A stretch of DNA of 64,000 bases, from NCBI RefSeq assembly GCF_023716465.1, contig NZ_CP092415.1, positions 2,333,501 to 2,397,500 of the forward strand, written 5' to 3'. The stretch's first letter is position 1; the number at the start of each line of letters is the position of its first letter. A model generated the notes under the pieces. That model searched no databases. It was not told the origin of the DNA and saw only the letters and a program-made list of their open reading frames with translations. The position numbers were made by a program, and so were the translations under genes. This document shows, in pieces, positions 18,644 to 26,613 of this stretch. The DNA is from Flagellimonas marinaquae (GTDB lineage Bacteria > Bacteroidota > Bacteroidia > Flavobacteriales > Flavobacteriaceae).

Positions 18644-19804
18644 ATGAAAAAATTTGAAACAGAAGCGATTCGCACCCAAATAGAGCGTAGTCAAAATTTG
18701 GAGCATTCCAGTCCCATTTATATGACCTCCAGCTTTGTTTTTGAAGATGCAGAGGATATGCGGGCCTCTTTTGCCGAAGAAAAGGAACGGAATATTTACT
18801 CCAGATATTCCAATCCCAATTCATCGGAATTGATTGAAAAAGTTTGCCAAATGGAGGGGGCGGAAAGCGGCTTCGCCTATGCTTCGGGTATGTCGGCCGT
18901 TTTTTCCACCTTGGCAGCCTTGTTAAATGCCGGAGATCATATTATATCTTCCAAGAGTATTTTTGGATCTACGCATAGTTTGTTTACCCAATTTTTCCCA
19001 AAATGGAATATCGAAACCAGTTATTTTGATGCCAACGATGTATCTCAAATCGAAGGGTTGATCAAACCTAATACAAAAATCCTATATGCGGAAACCCCGA
19101 CCAATCCTGGGGTGGATGTTTTAGATCTGGCCGTTTTGGGAAAGATCGCCAAAGCACATGGACTTATATTTATTGTGGACAATTGTTTTGCGACCCCATA
19201 TTTACAGCAACCCATAAAGTTCGGGGCCGACTTGGTCATCCACTCCGGGACCAAGTTAATGGACGGGCAGGGCAGGGTACTGGCCGGAATCACCGTTGGC
19301 AATGGTGATTTAATGGACAAAGTATATCGGTTTTCAAGGATTACAGGGCCAGCATTGTCTCCCTTCAATGCTTGGGTATTGTCACGAAGCTTGGAAACCT
19401 TGGCTGTTCGGGTTGATAGACATTGTGAGAATGCTCTGAAATTGGCCACCTATCTCGAAGGTCATAAAAAAATTGAATGGGTCAAATACCCTTTTTTAAA
19501 ATCACACCCCAACCACGAAATTGCCAAAAAGCAGATGAAAGCAGGCGGGTGTGTTGTTGCTTTCGGGGTCAAGGGCGGTCTGGAAGCAGGCAGGGAATTC
19601 TTTAATGGAATTCGATTGTTGTCCCTTTCGGCCAACTTGGGCGATTCGCGAAGTATAGTAACCCACCCTGCTTCAACAACGCACAGCAAGCTTACCACCG
19701 AAGAACGTAATGCCGTTGGTATATCGGATGGCATGGTCCGGGTATCCGTAGGCCTTGAGCATATTGATGATATTATTTCGGATATTGAACAGGCCTTGGG
19801 GTAA
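18644..19804 (+). CDS. metZ: MetZ/MetB-like trans-sulfuration enzyme (O-succinyl/acetylhomoserine sulfhydrylase or cystathionine gamma-synthase)
   Basis: A 386-residue PLP enzyme of the Cys/Met-metabolism family. Schiff-base Lys204 lies in HSGTKLMDGQG; YSRYSNPN and YASGMSAV form the phosphate site. The opening TEAIRTQIERSQNLEHSSPIYMTSSF and the GQGRVLAG stretch look like the MetZ (sulfhydrylase) branch more than MetB, but the branches are hard to split by eye. It supplements MetY in forming homocysteine or cystathionine. It is not under a riboswitch; the upstream region is taken up by repeats from the GIY-YIG element, which may have separated it from the metY-metX operon. Confidence 0.82.
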   Translation: MKKFETEAIRTQIERSQNLEHSSPIYMTSSFVFEDAEDMRASFAEEKERNIYSRYSNPNSSELIEKVCQMEGAESGFAYASGMSAVFSTLAALLNAGDHIISSKSIFGSTHSLFTQFFPKWNIETSYFDANDVSQIEGLIKPNTKILYAETPTNPGVDVLDLAVLGKIAKAHGLIFIVDNCFATPYLQQPIKFGADLVIHSGTKLMDGQGRVLAGITVGNGDLMDKVYRFSRITGPALSPFNAWVLSRSLETLAVRVDRHCENALKLATYLEGHKKIEWVKYPFLKSHPNHEIAKKQMKAGGCVVAFGVKGGLEAGREFFNGIRLLSLSANLGDSRSIVTHPASTTHSKLTTEERNAVGISDGMVRVSVGLEHIDDIISDIEQALG

Positions 19805-19864
19805 GGTTTTTTTTGATAGTATTCTTCTAGGGAACGGATTGTTTAATTTCGTTATATTCGTACG

Positions 19865-20272
19865 ATGCTCTCCAAGAAGACAAAATACGGACTAAAAGCA
19901 CTTACCTATCTTGCAAAGGTAGATGATAGACAGCCGGTACAGATTGCTGAAATTGCCAAGCATGAAAATATTTCCCAAAAATTTCTGGAAAGTATTTTGT
20001 TGACCCTTCGAAGGAACGGATTTTTGGGTTCCAAAAAAGGAAAGGGAGGAGGGTACTACCTTATAAAAGAACCCAAGGATATTCCAATGACCACTGTAAT
20101 GAGGGTGCTGGAAGGTCCTATAGCCATGGTTCCATGCGTTAGCCTCAATTTCTACGAAAAATGTGAAGACTGTCCAAATGAAGACGAATGTTCTGTGCAC
20201 AAGTTAATGCTTCAGGTAAGGGATAGTGCTTTGGACGTTTACCGAAACAATACCTTGGCAGATTTACTTTAA
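19865..20272 (+). CDS. Rrf2 family transcriptional regulator (CymR/IscR-like)
   Basis: A 135-residue Rrf2 protein. The winged helix occupies residues 1-65 (LSKKTKYGLKALTYLA, then ISQKFLESILLTLRRNGFLGSKKGKGGGYYL). The C-terminal part carries a Cys cluster CEDCPNEDECSVH, spaced C-x5-C-x2-H like the Fe-S ligands of IscR, plus an earlier Cys in MVPCVSL. It is divergent in role but same-strand and directly upstream of the cys operon, whose promoter carries a palindrome at the start site. The likely job is sensing sulfur or Fe-S status to control sulfate assimilation, as CymR does in Firmicutes; this is inference from position. Confidence 0.88.
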   Translation: MLSKKTKYGLKALTYLAKVDDRQPVQIAEIAKHENISQKFLESILLTLRRNGFLGSKKGKGGGYYLIKEPKDIPMTTVMRVLEGPIAMVPCVSLNFYEKCEDCPNEDECSVHKLMLQVRDSALDVYRNNTLADLL

Positions 20273-20347
20273 AATTCAAAAAATATAGTTGAATAGGTTC
20301 AATTCTGTTCATTTTTATCATCACATCTTCAATAATCTACTAAAACT

Positions 20348-20358
20348 ATAGGGTAAAA
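20348..20358 (+). promoter_or_regulatory. Upstream ATAGGGTAAAA element of the cys promoter
   Basis: ATAGGGTAAAA repeats exactly the right arm (plus AAAA) of the palindrome at 20414-20434. It lies ~55 bases upstream of the -7 box and may be a second binding half-site. Confidence 0.45.
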
Positions 20359-20376
20359 CTAAATTTAGTATAAATT

Positions 20377-20410
20377 TTGTGTTTCGTTACGAAAAATAAT
20401 TTTACTTTTG
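20377..20410 (+). promoter_or_regulatory. Promoter of the cys operon
   Basis: TTG (20377-20379), 23-base spacer, TACTTTTG (20403-20410): an exact -7 match at the upper limit of normal spacing. It predicts a start within the palindrome at 20414-20434. Confidence 0.6.
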
Positions 20411-20413
20411 AAA

Positions 20414-20434
20414 ACCCTATTAAATCGATAGGGT
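20414..20434. promoter_or_regulatory. Operator palindrome at the cys start site
   Basis: ACCCTAT, 7-base spacer TAAATCG, ATAGGGT: a perfect 7-bp inverted repeat 3 bases after the -7 box and 14 bases before the first ATG. This is the position expected for a repressor, probably the Rrf2 protein encoded immediately upstream. Confidence 0.6.
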
Positions 20435-20448
20435 AAAAAATAATTAGC

Positions 20449-20712
20449 ATGATTACTGACCAATTGATAGTTAAAAGCGGTAAGGAACAAAATACCTACT
20501 CAAAGGATATAACTTCAGAGAGTCCAAAAAGAAGTATTGCAAAATCCATTAGCTGGAGAGTTGTAGGGACTTTGGACACCATTATTATATCGTGGTTGGT
20601 TACCGGTACCTTGAGTTTGGCCTTTTCAATAGGTTTGGTGGAGCTCGTTACCAAAATGATACTGTACTTTTTTCATGAAAGAATTTGGAACTCCATCAAA
20701 TGGGGTAAATAA
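20449..20712 (+). CDS. DUF2061 small membrane protein
   Basis: An 87-residue protein with two hydrophobic segments (about residues 42-56 and 58-76) and the family marks RSIAKSISWRVVGTLDTIIISW and ELVTKMILYFFHERIWNSIKWG. DUF2061 proteins often head sulfate-assimilation operons in Bacteroidota and proteobacteria. It is the first gene after the palindrome-bearing promoter and ends 8 bases before cysH. Function is unknown; an inner-membrane role linked to sulfate or sulfite movement is a guess from context. Confidence 0.85.
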   Translation: MITDQLIVKSGKEQNTYSKDITSESPKRSIAKSISWRVVGTLDTIIISWLVTGTLSLAFSIGLVELVTKMILYFFHERIWNSIKWGK

Positions 20713-20720
20713 AAAATGTT

Positions 20721-21344
20721 ATGGCATTGAACCAACAAGAAATCCAGAATTTAAATAAACAGTTTAAGGGTATTTCTCCAGAAGAAATCATTTCTTGGGC
20801 AATACAGCACGGTAAAACTCCCGTTGTAACTACGAACTTTAGACCTTACGAGGTTGCCATCCTGCATGCAACAACAAAAGTAGATAACTCCATACCTGTA
20901 ATATGGTGCGACACGGGCTACAATACCCCTCAAACCTATAAACATGCAGAAGAGTTAATTTCAAGATTGGAATTGAACATTAAATTATATGTTCCAAAAC
21001 AAACATCATCCCATCGAGATGCTGTAATGGGGATTCCACATATAGACGATCCAAAGCATGCCATATTTACGGAGCAGGTAAAGTTGGAGCCGTTCAGAAG
21101 AGCTATGGAAGAACATAGACCCGATGTTTGGTTCACCAATCTTCGTAAAGGTCAAACTGCACATAGAGATTCTTTGGATGTGTTGAGTTTGAGCAAAGAT
21201 GGAGTTTTAAAGGTGAGTCCTTTTTATCATTGGAGCGATACCCAGTTAGATGCTTATTTACAAAAACATGGATTGCCCAACGAGCATAAATATTTTGACC
21301 CGACAAAAGTATTGGAAAACCGAGAATGTGGTTTGCATACCTAA
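20721..21344 (+). CDS. cysH: Phosphoadenylyl/adenylyl-sulfate reductase
   Basis: Reduces activated sulfate to sulfite in the cytoplasm. The 207-residue PP-loop-type fold carries the C-terminal catalytic motif ECGLHT with Cys203, as in the CysH family. The paired Cys motifs that bind a 4Fe-4S cluster in APS reductases were not seen, which would suggest the PAPS-using type. However, the cysN product here has no APS-kinase domain and no cysC was found in the window, so the substrate stays open. It lies 8 bases after the DUF2061 gene in the cys operon. Confidence 0.9.
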   Translation: MALNQQEIQNLNKQFKGISPEEIISWAIQHGKTPVVTTNFRPYEVAILHATTKVDNSIPVIWCDTGYNTPQTYKHAEELISRLELNIKLYVPKQTSSHRDAVMGIPHIDDPKHAIFTEQVKLEPFRRAMEEHRPDVWFTNLRKGQTAHRDSLDVLSLSKDGVLKVSPFYHWSDTQLDAYLQKHGLPNEHKYFDPTKVLENRECGLHT

Positions 21345-21402
21345 ATAATATAAACTATTGCCTTACCTATGGTAGAAGGTAATTTGATAAAAACACATAG
21401 CC

Positions 21403-22350
21403 TTGAGCATACTAACAGAACCAATTAAAAAATCAGACACTTTGATAGGTGACGAAAGACCAAGCGCAAACGCTTTGGAACATGAAGCAATTTACATTAT
21501 TAGGGAGGTAGCGGCACAGTTTGAAAAACCTGTACTACTGTTCTCCGGAGGAAAAGACTCGATAACGTTGGTGCGTTTGGCACAAAAAGCGTTTTGGCCT
21601 GCCAAAATTCCCTTCCCATTAATGCATATAGATACAGGGCACAACTTTCCCGAAACCATTGAGTTCAGGGATAAGTTAGTAGAAGAACTTGGAGTGGAAC
21701 TTATAGTTCGCAATGTCCAAGATTCCATTGATGAAGGAAAAGTAGTGGAGGAAACTGGTAAGTACGCCAGTAGGAATATGCTCCAGACCACAACTTTGTT
21801 GGATGCAATCGAGGAGTTTAAGTTCGATGCCTGTATTGGTGGAGCAAGAAGAGATGAAGAAAAGGCACGGGCCAAGGAGCGTATTTTTTCGGTTCGAGAC
21901 GATTTTGGTCAGTGGGACGAAAAGAATCAACGTCCAGAACTGTTCGATATGCTTAATGGAGAAATCGAAATAGGTCAGAATGTACGGGTATTTCCAATAA
22001 GCAACTGGACAGAGTTGGACGTTTGGAGCTACATCCAAAAGGAGAACATCGAGATACCATCGATCTATTTTGCCCATAAGCGAAATACCTTCTTGCGTGA
22101 TGGATTGATTTGGTCCGCAGAAGACGAAGTCGTTTTTCGCGCTGAAGACGAACAAGTAGAGGAAAGAATGGTGCGTTTTAGAACCGTTGGCGATATGAGC
22201 TGTACGGCCGCAGTGGAATCATATGCCGATACCATTGATAAGGTAGTAGCCGAAATCAGGGACTCCAGAATTTCTGAACGGGGCGCTCGGATTGATGACA
22301 AACGTTCCGAAGCAGCCATGGAAAAACGAAAACAACAAGGATACTTTTAA
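21403..22350 (+). CDS. cysD: Sulfate adenylyltransferase subunit 2 (small subunit)
   Basis: PP-loop ATP pyrophosphatase that adenylates sulfate with the CysN GTPase. LLFSGGKDSITLVRLA (~residues 44-60) is the PP-loop, followed by HIDTGHNFPET and GGARRDEEKARAKERIFS; the end RSEAAMEKRKQQGYF is canonical. The start is TTG at 21403: a TAA lies five codons upstream in frame and the next Met falls well inside the conserved core, so a non-ATG start is forced. Gap to cysH is 58 bases and to cysN 10. Confidence 0.95.
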   Translation: MSILTEPIKKSDTLIGDERPSANALEHEAIYIIREVAAQFEKPVLLFSGGKDSITLVRLAQKAFWPAKIPFPLMHIDTGHNFPETIEFRDKLVEELGVELIVRNVQDSIDEGKVVEETGKYASRNMLQTTTLLDAIEEFKFDACIGGARRDEEKARAKERIFSVRDDFGQWDEKNQRPELFDMLNGEIEIGQNVRVFPISNWTELDVWSYIQKENIEIPSIYFAHKRNTFLRDGLIWSAEDEVVFRAEDEQVEERMVRFRTVGDMSCTAAVESYADTIDKVVAEIRDSRISERGARIDDKRSEAAMEKRKQQGYF

Positions 22351-22360
22351 GAAGCAACAA

Positions 22361-23608
22361 ATGGAAGTTTTAAAATTAGCAACAGCAGGTAGTGTGGACG
22401 ATGGTAAAAGTACCTTGATCGGAAGATTGTTGTACGACACAAAATCCATGACCGACGATAAATTAGAGGCCATAGAACGTACTAGCAAACAAAAAGGGTA
22501 CGATTATCTCGATTTTTCACTGGCAACCGATGGATTGGTAGCCGAGAGGGAGCAGGGAATCACTATCGATGTGGCCCATATTTACTTTTCAACACCATCC
22601 AAGAGTTATATTATTGCCGATACACCTGGGCATGTCGAATACACACGCAATATGGTTACAGGAGCATCAACATCCCAAGCATCCATTATTTTAATTGATG
22701 CACGTAAAGGGGTGATCGAGCAAACACATCGCCACTTTTTTATCAATAACCTATTAAGGATAAAAGACGTGATCGTGGCCATAAACAAAATGGACCTGGT
22801 AGATTTCTCAGAGGAGAGGTACAACAACATCAAAGCTGACTTTGAGGAGTTGATGAAAAAACGGGAATATCAAGACCAGACCATCACCTTTATCCCAGTC
22901 AGCGCATTAAAAGGGGATAATGTGGTAAATCGTTCAGAGCATATGTCTTGGTACAAAGGCCAAACTCTGTTGGAACACTTGGAAGAACTGGACCAAAAAG
23001 ATATTTATAATACAGGTACACCTCGTTTTCCTGTACAATATGTAATCCGTCCAAAAACAGACGATTTCCACGATTTCCGTGGATTTGCTGGGAAAGTGTA
23101 TGGTGGAGAACTCAGTGTTGGGGACGAAGTAATAGTGTTGCCATCCATGACTCGTTCTACAATAAAGGATATTTATTTTTATGATAAAAAGTACCAAACT
23201 GCGCCACGACGCTCTTCAGTAACCATTACTTTGGAAGATGAGGTAAATGTTAGCAGGGGCGATATGTTGGTCAAGGTAGGTGACTTGCCTACCGTGGACA
23301 AGCAATTAACGGCAACCATATCGTGGATGGATGGTGCCAGTTTTATTCCCGGAGGAAAATATGTACTACAACATGGGGTAAATAAAGTGCTGGCCAAAGT
23401 GGATGCCATAGAGCATAAAATCAATCCGGACTATTCAGGGATAGAGGAAAATGTTTCTGCTTTGCAAATGAACGACATTGCCAAAGTACGCTTCAGGCTC
23501 AACAAACCCATTTTTTATGATAAGTTCAAAAATCACCGCACAAATGGCTCATTTATTTTAATCGATAGCCGAACAAATAATACAGCAGGTGTAGGGTTTA
23601 TTGAATAG
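22361..23608 (+). CDS. cysN: Sulfate adenylyltransferase subunit 1 (GTPase)
   Basis: EF-Tu-like GTPase driving sulfate adenylation with CysD. Start MEVLKLATAG with P-loop GSVDDGKST at residues 10-18; DTPGHVEY and NKMDLVDF are the G3 and G4 motifs. The ATG at 22361 is preferred over in-frame starts inside cysD, because homologues begin right before the P-loop. It ends at residue 415 without the fused APS-kinase (CysC) domain found in many CysNC proteins. The intergenic stretch to the sulfite reductase has a CTTCTT/AAGAAG hairpin with T-rich trailing bases, perhaps a partial attenuator. Confidence 0.95.
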   Translation: MEVLKLATAGSVDDGKSTLIGRLLYDTKSMTDDKLEAIERTSKQKGYDYLDFSLATDGLVAEREQGITIDVAHIYFSTPSKSYIIADTPGHVEYTRNMVTGASTSQASIILIDARKGVIEQTHRHFFINNLLRIKDVIVAINKMDLVDFSEERYNNIKADFEELMKKREYQDQTITFIPVSALKGDNVVNRSEHMSWYKGQTLLEHLEELDQKDIYNTGTPRFPVQYVIRPKTDDFHDFRGFAGKVYGGELSVGDEVIVLPSMTRSTIKDIYFYDKKYQTAPRRSSVTITLEDEVNVSRGDMLVKVGDLPTVDKQLTATISWMDGASFIPGGKYVLQHGVNKVLAKVDAIEHKINPDYSGIEENVSALQMNDIAKVRFRLNKPIFYDKFKNHRTNGSFILIDSRTNNTAGVGFIE

Positions 23609-23682
23609 CATCTTCTTGCCCAAGGAAAGAAGAAGTATATTTTTTTAATATAAATCTACAAAAAAGATAGGATAAATAGGAA

Positions 23683-25773
23683 ATGCAAAGCTTTAGAACA
23701 GAAATAGAAAACCCGGTAGTGGAAAAGGACATCATTGATCTGGAAAAAAAAATCAACCAGTTCAATGGAGGCAATATTGACGAGGAAAAATTCCGAAGCC
23801 TTCGGTTGGCTCGAGGTATTTATGGTCAACGCCAGCCTGGGGTACAAATGATCCGGATTAAGTTGCCTTACGGAAAGGTGACCTCAAATCAGTTGTTGCG
23901 GATTGCAGATGTTTCCGATGAGTACTCCAGAGGACGATTGCATATCACTACTCGTCAAGATATCCAGATTCATTATGTGGACTTGGAACGCACTCCAGAG
24001 CTTTGGGCGCAACTGGAGAAGGATGAAGTAACCATTCGGGAAGCTTGTGGAAATACCGTTCGCAACGTAACTGCTAGTGAAACTGCAGGAATCGATGTAG
24101 ATGAACCTTTTGATGTTTCCCCCTATGCCCAAGCAGTTTTCGAATATTTCTTAAGAAATCCGATCGGGCAGGAAATGGGAAGAAAATTCAAAGTTTCTTT
24201 CTCTGCCAGTGATGCAGATACAGGACTGTCCTATATGCACGATCTTGGTTTTATCGCCAAAGAAAAAGATGGTGAAAGAGGATTTAAAGTAATGTTGGCA
24301 GGCGGATTAGGTTCTCAACCACGCCATGCCGATGAACTCTACAGCTTTTTGCCTACGGATCAAATTATTCCGTTGATGGAAGGTGTAATCCGTGTGTTCG
24401 ATAGATACGGAGAGCGAAAAAGTAGAGCAAAAGCCCGGATGAAATTTTTGCTGAAGGATATCGGTCTGGATGGTTTTAAACAATTGCTGGAAGAAGAACA
24501 GACCGCAATTCCACATCAAACCTATCCCATCAATTTTGAGGAGTATCCAAAAGTAAATATCGCTGAGGTTGAAACTCCAGAAGTTATAATTGAAGACCAA
24601 AATGCGTTTGAAGAGTGGAAATCCACCAACTTGGTGCCTCAAAAACAAGAAGGTTATGTGGCTATCGGGATTAAAGTGCTATTGGGAGATTTCTACACGG
24701 ACAAGGCGCGTAAACTGGCCAGATTGGTGCAGAATTATGCAGCAGGGGAGATTCGTTTGTCCCTAAGACAAAACATATTGGTTCCATATGTAAAAGAGGA
24801 ATTGGTGCCATTCTTTTACCAAGAATTGAATAAACTTGGCTTTGCCGAAGCTGGCTATAACAAAGCATTGGATATCACGGCATGTCCGGGAACCGATACC
24901 TGTAATTTGGGTATTGCCAGTAGCACGGGAATTGCCGATGAGTTGGAAAGAGTAATCAAAGCTGAATATCCTCAATACATCAAAAATCCAGATGTGGTTA
25001 TCAAGATCAGTGGATGTATGAACGCTTGTGGTCAGCATAACATGGCACATATTGGGTTCCAAGGAATGTCCGTTAGAACCAAGGATAAATTGGTGGCACC
25101 CGCACTTCAAGTTTTATTGGGCGGAGGAAATTATGGTGATGGAAAAGCAAGATTTGCCGACAAAGTCGCTAAGATTCCAAGTAAAAGAGGGCCGCAGGCT
25201 TTGCGTCTTATTTTGGATGACTTCGAAGCCAACGGAAATGGAACTTCTTTTACCGATTATTATGAAGCTAAAGGACAACATTATTTCTATGATTTCCTTA
25301 AACCGTTGACGGATGTGGATAATTTGACCCAAGACGATTTTATCGATTGGGGCAACGAGGAAAAATATAAAAAGGAGATTGGAATCGGGGAATGTGCGGG
25401 AGTCATTGTTGACCTTGTGGCCACATTGTTCTTTGAAAGCCAAGAGAAGATTGAAAATGCCGAAGAGGCCATCAAAGAAAGAAAATGGGCGGCAAGTATT
25501 TATTACTCCTACCAATCCATTGTGAATTCTGCGAAGGCATTGTTGACGGCCGAAAAAGTAAAGACCAATACCCATGCGAGCATCATCAAGGATTTTGATA
25601 GACTGTATGTGGAAACAGGAAAAATAGCCTTTGAGGGAGGTTTTGATAAAGTGGCCCTTCAATTAAACAAGAACGAACCATCCGAAGCATTTGCAAAAAG
25701 CTATTTGGAAGATGCCAAAACAGTGCTGAAACGTTTGGAAACGTTCAGAAAATTGGAATTGGAACATGCGTAA
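23683..25773 (+). CDS. Siroheme sulfite reductase (nitrite/sulfite reductase hemoprotein) with HEPN-like C-terminal domain
   Basis: Reduces sulfite to sulfide for MetY/MetZ and cysteine synthesis. Residues ~1-570 form two ferredoxin-like/siroheme repeats; the 4Fe-4S/siroheme ligands are C401 and C407 (TACPGTDTCNLG) and C445 and C449 (SGCMNACGQH). RLHITTRQDIQIHYV and RLSLRQNIL are siroheme-contact motifs. Residues ~575-696 are an added all-helical domain (ERKWAASIYYSYQSIVNSAKALL) resembling HEPN domains. No flavoprotein partner gene is adjacent; the ferredoxin-NADP reductase two genes on suggests ferredoxin as donor. The cobA ATG overlaps its last codons by 8 bases. Confidence 0.92.
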   Translation: MQSFRTEIENPVVEKDIIDLEKKINQFNGGNIDEEKFRSLRLARGIYGQRQPGVQMIRIKLPYGKVTSNQLLRIADVSDEYSRGRLHITTRQDIQIHYVDLERTPELWAQLEKDEVTIREACGNTVRNVTASETAGIDVDEPFDVSPYAQAVFEYFLRNPIGQEMGRKFKVSFSASDADTGLSYMHDLGFIAKEKDGERGFKVMLAGGLGSQPRHADELYSFLPTDQIIPLMEGVIRVFDRYGERKSRAKARMKFLLKDIGLDGFKQLLEEEQTAIPHQTYPINFEEYPKVNIAEVETPEVIIEDQNAFEEWKSTNLVPQKQEGYVAIGIKVLLGDFYTDKARKLARLVQNYAAGEIRLSLRQNILVPYVKEELVPFFYQELNKLGFAEAGYNKALDITACPGTDTCNLGIASSTGIADELERVIKAEYPQYIKNPDVVIKISGCMNACGQHNMAHIGFQGMSVRTKDKLVAPALQVLLGGGNYGDGKARFADKVAKIPSKRGPQALRLILDDFEANGNGTSFTDYYEAKGQHYFYDFLKPLTDVDNLTQDDFIDWGNEEKYKKEIGIGECAGVIVDLVATLFFESQEKIENAEEAIKERKWAASIYYSYQSIVNSAKALLTAEKVKTNTHASIIKDFDRLYVETGKIAFEGGFDKVALQLNKNEPSEAFAKSYLEDAKTVLKRLETFRKLELEHA

Positions 25774-26542
25774 AGGAAAGTTGACCGTAGTTGGCGCAGG
25801 CCCGGGAGATGTGGAGTTGATTACCCTAAAAGGCATCAAGGCCTTACAAAGTGCAGACGTTGTGTTGTATGATGCATTGGTGTCCACGGAGTTATTGGAG
25901 TATACCGATCAGGCCGAGCAAATATTTGTGGGAAAGCGCAAAGGATGTTATGCTTATCAACAAGAGCAAATCAATGATTTGATCGTGCAACGAGCAAACC
26001 TAGGGCTGCATGTAGTGCGGTTAAAAGGAGGGGACCCATTTGTTTTTGGCCGTGGGGCAGAAGAAATGGAACATGCCGCTCAGTATGGAATCGAGGTTGC
26101 AGTTGTGCCGGGAATATCATCTTCGGTATCCGTACCGGCATCACAACATATTCCTGTGACCAAGAGAGGCGCCGCCGAAAGCTTTTGGGTCATTACAGGA
26201 ACCACCAAAGAACATAAACTGTCCAACGATGTGGCTTTGGCCGCAAAATCCAACGCCACGGTCATCATACTTATGGGGATGTCCAAACTGGGGGAGATTA
26301 TGGAACTCTTCAAAAAAGAAGGAAAAGAAAATACACCAGTGGCCATTATCCAAAATGGCACAACAAATCACGAAAGGGTTGGAATAGCAACTGTTGCCTC
26401 TATTGAGAACAAGGCAAGGGGGCAGCAGTTATCCAATCCAGCGATCATTGTAATCGGAGAAGTGGTGAATCACCGTCAAAAAATATTGGATATTCAAGAA
26501 GAGTATCAAATTAAGGGAGAAAAATTGCTAGAGAAAAATTAA
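25766..26542 (+). CDS. cobA: Uroporphyrinogen-III C-methyltransferase
   Basis: SAM-dependent enzyme making precorrin-2, the first step to siroheme, the cofactor of the upstream sulfite reductase. VVGAGPGDVELITLKGIKAL at residues 7-26 and VVPGISSSVSVPA near residue 112 are the SUMT signatures; RLKGGDPFVFGRGAEE is intact. The 258 residues mean a stand-alone SUMT, without the dehydrogenase/ferrochelatase part of CysG. It overlaps the preceding gene by 8 bases, which indicates coupled translation. Confidence 0.94.
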   Translation: MRKGKLTVVGAGPGDVELITLKGIKALQSADVVLYDALVSTELLEYTDQAEQIFVGKRKGCYAYQQEQINDLIVQRANLGLHVVRLKGGDPFVFGRGAEEMEHAAQYGIEVAVVPGISSSVSVPASQHIPVTKRGAAESFWVITGTTKEHKLSNDVALAAKSNATVIILMGMSKLGEIMELFKKEGKENTPVAIIQNGTTNHERVGIATVASIENKARGQQLSNPAIIVIGEVVNHRQKILDIQEEYQIKGEKLLEKN

Positions 26543-26547
26543 ATCAA

Positions 26548-26613
26548 ATGTCAGCACTTTATGACCCAGAGCGGAGTCGAAGGGGCTTTAAGGACGAATT
26601 AAAAAGTAGTAGT
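26548..26613 (+). repeat. REP-like half-site between cobA and the ferredoxin reductase
   Basis: CAGAGCGGAGTCGAAGG at 26568-26584 matches the arm CTGAGCGNAGTCGAAG of the repeats around the GIY-YIG gene. It is open in frame with the downstream gene from ATG 26548 and would add 22 residues including DPERSRRG. The start used here is 26614, leaving the repeat in the spacer. Confidence 0.6.

Noticed and set aside
18684..18694. GAGCGTAGTC inside metZ as another repeat copy
   Set aside because: Encodes the conserved IERSQN stretch of the enzyme; only ~10 bases match, so coincidence.
25378..25773. HEPN domain as a stand-alone toxin gene
   Set aside because: It is in frame with the reductase, has no separate start, and no partner MNT/antitoxin gene is adjacent.
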